From: Bacillota bacterium
GTDB lineage: Bacteria; Bacillota; Clostridia; Oscillospirales; SIG627
Assembly (NCBI GenBank): GCA_029006345.1
Contig: JAQXGK010000042.1
Coordinates: 1 to 46,108, forward strand
Direction: 5' to 3'
DNA length: 46,108 nucleotides
The position numbers and the translations under genes are program-made. Below, one piece after another: positions 42,778-46,108 of the stretch. Every line of letters starts with the position of its first letter. Positions within the stretch are counted from its first letter, which is position 1. The notes beneath the pieces are model-generated. The model saw nothing but the letters and a program-made list of their open reading frames with translations. It had not been told where the DNA came from and made no database searches.

Positions 42778-43488
42778 TCACTGTTCTTGTATCAGTTTGA
42801 AAAACTCCTTTACCCTCGCCGCATATTCTCTGACGGCTGACTTGGGCGCCGAGCCATAGGGGCGCAGATCGGCGCTCACTCCCACCGCCTCCAAGCCGAT
42901 TTTATCCGCAATATACAGCGCTCTCGGCAAATGAAATTCCTGGGATACGATGATGACTCTCTCCAATCCGTACTGCTCCTTGGCGCGGATAAGAGAGGTG
43001 TATGTATCCAGCCCGAGGCGGTCGCACAGCATGCAGTCACGCGGCACACCCATTTTTGACTCGGCATAATTCATCATCGGGTCGAGCTCGTTGTAATCCT
43101 CGCACTGATTATCGCCGCTCATGAGGATGGCATCCGCAAAGCCGTCGAGATACAGCTTACTGCCGGTGATTATCCTGTCCTCGAGAACATAGCTCGGGCG
43201 GTCGCCCCAAACCATGGCGCCCAATACAAGCACGGCGTCGGCATCGAAAGCTTCAAGTCGCTCTCGCGCGCTTTCGCTGTATTCGTCGCTCGAAGCGTCC
43301 ACCTGACCGCAGGTATACAGTCTGTCGGATGCAGATATCCTGAATGCGGCGCTGATAGAAACCGTAAGCACCGCCGCAGCGCAGACAAGCGCGGCAAATG
43401 CCGCAAGAAGCATCAAAAAGCATGCGCGGGGACGGAGAATGTTAATCCGGCATTCTCCGACATGTTTTCCCGATGTGTTTTTATACAT
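42778..43488 (-). CDS. DUF218 (SanA/YdcF/ElyC-like) membrane protein
   Basis: A 236-residue protein with one N-terminal membrane helix (about 25-47) and an extracytoplasmic DUF218 domain. VLGAMVWGDRPSYVLEDRI and SGDNQCEDYNE match the family, as does VIIVSQEFHLPRAL. SanA and ElyC relatives affect envelope barrier and lipid carrier metabolism in E. coli; the role here is unknown. I use the ATG at 43488 (MYKNTS), with AAGGGCGG upstream; the track start is 36 codons earlier. Divergent from the S24 repressor, sharing a 140-base gap. Confidence 0.85.
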   Translation of the reverse strand: MYKNTSGKHVGECRINILRPRACFLMLLAAFAALVCAAAVLTVSISAAFRISASDRLYTCGQVDASSDEYSESARERLEAFDADAVLVLGAMVWGDRPSYVLEDRIITGSKLYLDGFADAILMSGDNQCEDYNELDPMMNYAESKMGVPRDCMLCDRLGLDTYTSLIRAKEQYGLERVIIVSQEFHLPRALYIADKIGLEAVGVSADLRPYGSAPKSAVREYAARVKEFFKLIQEQ

Positions 43489-43510
43489 AAAACAACCGCC
43501 CTTCGACAAA

Positions 43511-43532
43511 AAATTTCGTTTTTTCGAAATTT
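43511..43532. promoter_or_regulatory. Inverted repeat near the S24 repressor promoter
   Basis: AAATTTCG and CGAAATTT flank six T residues, four bases upstream of the -35 of the S24 gene and between it and the divergent DUF218 gene. A candidate operator for autorepression. On the minus strand it could also fold as a hairpin followed by T residues in the DUF218 leader. Confidence 0.5.
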
Positions 43533-43536
43533 CTCT

Positions 43537-43565
43537 TTGCAATTTTTTACGATATATGATATTAT
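43537..43565 (+). promoter_or_regulatory. Promoter of the S24 repressor
   Basis: TTGCAA, 17 bases, TATTAT on the plus strand, about 63 bases before the ATG. Confidence 0.6.
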
Positions 43566-43628
43566 ACTGTTGGTCTCGATAAGAATTTTTGCGCATTTTG
43601 CCATGACTGCGTCAGGAAAGGAACTGAA

Positions 43629-44348
43629 ATGTCGTTTAATCAAAAGGTGACTGAACTACTCAAAAGCAAGCATATGACAAAAGCGGAGCTTGCCAAAGCG
43701 GCCGGAATCCCCTATACCACGCTCGACAGCATGCTCAAGCGCGACAGCGACAGCGCCCGCCTCGCTTCTGTTTTCAAAATTGCGGAGCATCTCGGGGTGA
43801 CGGTAGAGGAGCTTGTTTTTGATACTGCTCCAGAGGACAGAGGAATTATACTCAACGACAGTGAAAAGACCCTCATCAACGATTTCCGAAAGCTCGACAA
43901 CCGCGGCAAAAGCACGGTTTTCAACACGCTGAGTTACGAGCTGACCTTCCGTGCGCAGTCGGAGCGCGAGCGTTCAAAGCAGCGTGCCCTTCGCAAAATC
44001 GCGGTGTATGAATCCCCCGCCGCAGCCGGCAGCGCTCTGCCCTTGCTCAGTGAGGACTACAATGTTATCTACAGCGACCAGGCGCCTGTCGAAGCAAGCT
44101 TCGGCATCAAGATAAGCGGCGACAGCATGGAGCCCGAAATCGCAAATGGCTCTGTTGCATGGGTGAAAAAGCAGGAAACGCTCGACACGGGAGATATCGG
44201 AATATTCATACTCAACGGCGAGAGCCTCTGCAAAAAGCTTGACGCCGGCAACGGCAAATGCCGTCTCGTCTCGCTTAACCCCAAGTACCGGCCGATAAAG
44301 ATTCTTTCCACCGACAACCTTCGGGTAGTAGGCAAGGTGCTCATATAG
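43629..44348 (+). CDS. LexA/CI-like repressor: HTH plus S24 autoprotease domain
   Basis: A 239-residue regulator. The N-terminal XRE-type helix-turn-helix (about 5-65) is followed by a linker and an S24 peptidase domain. The self-cleavage site is probably Ala133-Gly134 in SPAAAGSA. The catalytic Ser is Ser166 in GDSMEP and the general base Lys203, 37 residues later as in LexA. Cleavage upon RecA activation after DNA damage is the family model. AAAGGA precedes the ATG. No phage genes are adjacent, so a chromosomal HdiR-like or SOS-linked regulator is more likely than a prophage repressor. Confidence 0.9.
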   Translation: MSFNQKVTELLKSKHMTKAELAKAAGIPYTTLDSMLKRDSDSARLASVFKIAEHLGVTVEELVFDTAPEDRGIILNDSEKTLINDFRKLDNRGKSTVFNTLSYELTFRAQSERERSKQRALRKIAVYESPAAAGSALPLLSEDYNVIYSDQAPVEASFGIKISGDSMEPEIANGSVAWVKKQETLDTGDIGIFILNGESLCKKLDAGNGKCRLVSLNPKYRPIKILSTDNLRVVGKVLI

Positions 44349-44483
44349 GTAGTATGTAAAGCACTCCTACAAACAATATATAGTAATATTACGTCCTCTG
44401 TATAGACATATATTGAATATTTTTTTAACAACGCAATAAATATCAGGATATGTGCGTTTGTTCACTTTTTTGCCATAAAATGA

Positions 44484-44492
44484 TGTTATAAT
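44484..44492 (+). promoter_or_regulatory. Extended -10 promoter of the M23-like gene
   Basis: TGTTATAAT is an extended -10 with a perfect TATAAT. The -35 region is weak. It lies about 45 bases before the TTG start. The rest of 44349-44536 is AT-rich without a gene. Confidence 0.55.
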
Positions 44493-44536
44493 CCGTTTGT
44501 AGTCAATCCAAATCAATGTGAAAGGCAAGAATAGAT

Positions 44537-46108
44537 TTGAAGAGAAGCAAAAAACTACCTGTTATACTGCTCTTATTTATACCGCTCATAATAGCGGCAA
44601 TCGTAATAATCAAGTTTAACTCCGACAATATCACCGACACAGAGGTGCTGAGCATCAGGATCACCGACAGCTCAAAGGTGACAGAGATAAGCGACAAGGA
44701 CGGAATAGCCTTCTATGTATCGGTGCTGGACAACTCGACCTCTATCGAAAGCGCGGCAAAGGATTTATCCGAATACACGCAAATTGACGTTGCGTACGTT
44801 AAGCTCGCAAAGGAGATAAGCTACAAATACTATCTTTCCGGCTCGCCCGACGACTGCATATATTCGGATGCGGACGGCAATCTTGCCCGCATTGATACGG
44901 CGGCCGCTACAGAGCTGCTCAAGCGCGGCGAAATGAGCTCGGCATACTCCAACTCCGTCGCGCCCGTTATGACGCTTTCAAGCGGCGAGGAGTCGGTCTA
45001 CCATCCTGCAGCCGAATATATAAACTGGAACTACCGAAATGTCGAAGGTGAATTCATTAACGTCAGCGACACCGGCAAAGACGAAAAGCAATATGCCGTT
45101 TCAAAGAGCAAGCTGCTGAACATGAGCTTCGATATTGCTCCCGACACCTGCTTTATAACCATTTCAAACGGTGCGAACACCCTGTTTGACGGAGACATAT
45201 CAACGCTCTCCAATTTCAGTGCCGGCAGTGACTGCGAGCTCACAATGGAGGTGCGCGCATCGTGGCTCAAGGATGATTTCGACGACAGCGCCGAGCATTA
45301 CGGAGAGATGAATTATTCTATAAAGCTTTTCTACGATGTTGACGCAAGCTGCACGGTAAGCGAAAGCACCTCCGACCCCGGGGAGCTTCTGTTCGTTCGG
45401 GTCGACAACGCAGTAAACGAAAGCTTCGAGGTCAGCGCGGATTTTCCCACTGCGGAAAAGCTGACCATGTACGACTGCAACGGCGGCAAAATTGCTCTTG
45501 TTCCGATTTCCTTGGAGGCGCAACCTGGAAGCTACACAATCACGGTCAAAAACGACAGCCGCTCCTTTGAGCTTCCGATCACCGTTACCCAAAGGCAATT
45601 CTCGTCCCTCAAGCTGGACGCGTCGGGTTTTTCGCCGGACGCGGAAACTGCTGTTAAGGAAGTGACCGCCGCCGAAAGTACATTCGCAAAGTTTGACTCC
45701 GAAACAAGCGACGTCTGCGCGATTACAAGCGCGCTGATCTCCCCCATCGGAAGCGCGGACAACTGGGTAAGCGGCCGGTTCGGTTCGTTCATTACCGTCG
45801 GTGATACAAAAACAACGCTTCGCCAAAACGGGATTTCTTATGCGGTCAACCAAGACACTCCGATTTATGCCCCCTGCGACGGAACGGTACTTTTTGCCGA
45901 CAGCAGCACCGTATACGGTGGGGTTGTCATTATCGACCACGGTATGGGTCTGCACAGCTCGTACTACCATCTGACCGACCTGCGCATTAAAGAAGGCGAC
46001 AAGGTCAGCTTAAATCAAGTGCTCGGAACCGTAGCGCCGGGTGGCATTTCCAACGGATACACCTCTGTAGACATAAACTTTTCGGTGGGCGGAGTATATG
46101 TAAACCCC
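44537..46108 (+). CDS. Membrane-anchored protein with degenerate M23 (LytM-like) domain, cut by the right edge
   Basis: Open to the window end (524 codons), so missing from the ORF track. It begins at a TTG with GAAAGG 11 bases upstream; no ATG is near. A basic start and one membrane helix (about 9-26, VILLLFIPLIIAAIVIIKF) lead to a large extracellular region (about 27-415) of no recognised fold, then an M23-like beta domain (about 420-524) with DTPIYAPCDGTVLF and GGVVIIDHGMGLHSSYYHL. The first zinc motif HxxxD is replaced (LRQNGISY) and the last HxH reads DINF. So it probably binds or scaffolds rather than cuts, as for EnvC or some SpoIIQ-type proteins. The remaining C-terminus is not visible. 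Confidence 0.8.
   Translation, partial: MKRSKKLPVILLLFIPLIIAAIVIIKFNSDNITDTEVLSIRITDSSKVTEISDKDGIAFYVSVLDNSTSIESAAKDLSEYTQIDVAYVKLAKEISYKYYLSGSPDDCIYSDADGNLARIDTAAATELLKRGEMSSAYSNSVAPVMTLSSGEESVYHPAAEYINWNYRNVEGEFINVSDTGKDEKQYAVSKSKLLNMSFDIAPDTCFITISNGANTLFDGDISTLSNFSAGSDCELTMEVRASWLKDDFDDSAEHYGEMNYSIKLFYDVDASCTVSESTSDPGELLFVRVDNAVNESFEVSADFPTAEKLTMYDCNGGKIALVPISLEAQPGSYTITVKNDSRSFELPITVTQRQFSSLKLDASGFSPDAETAVKEVTAAESTFAKFDSETSDVCAITSALISPIGSADNWVSGRFGSFITVGDTKTTLRQNGISYAVNQDTPIYAPCDGTVLFADSSTVYGGVVIIDHGMGLHSSYYHLTDLRIKEGDKVSLNQVLGTVAPGGISNGYTSVDINFSVGGVYVNP

Noticed and set aside
43629-44348. Prophage repressor
   Set aside because: The S24 protein resembles phage CI, but no integrase, antirepressor, structural or lysis gene is near, so a prophage is not supported.
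45200-45970. 256-residue minus-strand ORF
   Set aside because: Antisense to the open M23-like gene, which continues without a stop to the window edge with a signal anchor and recognisable domain.

Overview
The window looks like a chromosomal piece of a spore-forming, low-to-mid GC Clostridia member (Oscillospirales/Ruminococcaceae-like by inference). It holds an alpha/beta small acid-soluble spore protein, SpoIIR, a Clostridia-style division and cell wall (dcw) cluster, a GatCAB amidotransferase, the diadenylate cyclase pair CdaA/CdaR and bipartite TTGnnn/TATAAT promoters. About 40 genes are supported, most of them on the minus strand. I see no tRNA, rRNA, CRISPR array, prophage, insertion sequence or defence island. 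The content is mostly housekeeping, and the less ordinary signals are regulatory.

Layout, left to right. 1-560: non-coding edge with three small tandem or direct repeats and a hairpin. 561-5979 (minus): lon, engB and a Rad3/XPD-type helicase carrying an N-terminal nuclease-like domain. 6255-6452 (plus): SASP. 6537-7079 (minus): small P-loop NTPase. 7202-9263 (plus): strong promoter, structured leader and a lipoprotein with seven Big_2 repeats. 9325-10857 (minus): spoIIR, an unknown 102-residue protein and a cyclophilin. 10937-17286 (minus): a consensus promoter inside an inverted repeat, then DUF177, rpmF, a PDZ-radical SAM DUF512 protein, der, plsY, a DUF362 ferredoxin protein and ispE. 17303-21134 (minus): cdaA, cdaR and an FAD oxidoreductase. 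21369-24517 (minus): gatCAB. 24695-26267: an SGNH hydrolase divergent from a membrane-anchored XRE regulator. 26430-28334: htpG.

28465-41564 (minus) is the dcw cluster, transcribed mraZ, rsmH, ftsL, PBP (spoVD/ftsI), murE, murF, mraY, ftsW, murG, ftsQ, ftsZ. murD, murC and ftsA are absent from it. mraZ has a clear promoter overlapped by three 10-bp-spaced AAGTGG boxes, consistent with MraZ autoregulation. A terminator-like hairpin, preceded by a 10-codon ORF whose stop codon lies in the hairpin stem, separates ftsL from the PBP gene. Upstream of mraZ (still minus) come coaD, rsmD and a DUF218 (SanA/YdcF) membrane protein. The right end is on the plus strand: a LexA/CI-like S24 repressor, then a membrane-anchored protein running off the edge whose M23 domain lacks the zinc ligands.

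Together the genes cover wall precursor synthesis and septation (dcw, c-di-AMP control), phospholipid, isoprenoid and CoA synthesis (plsY, ispE, coaD), translation (rpmF, der, engB, rsmH, rsmD, gatCAB), proteostasis (lon, htpG, cyclophilin) and sporulation (SASP, SpoIIR, possibly the PBP). The best candidates for something undescribed are the Big_2 leader RNA, the attenuator-like element before the PBP gene, the operator-like repeat around the DUF177-rpmF promoter, and the degenerate M23 protein.
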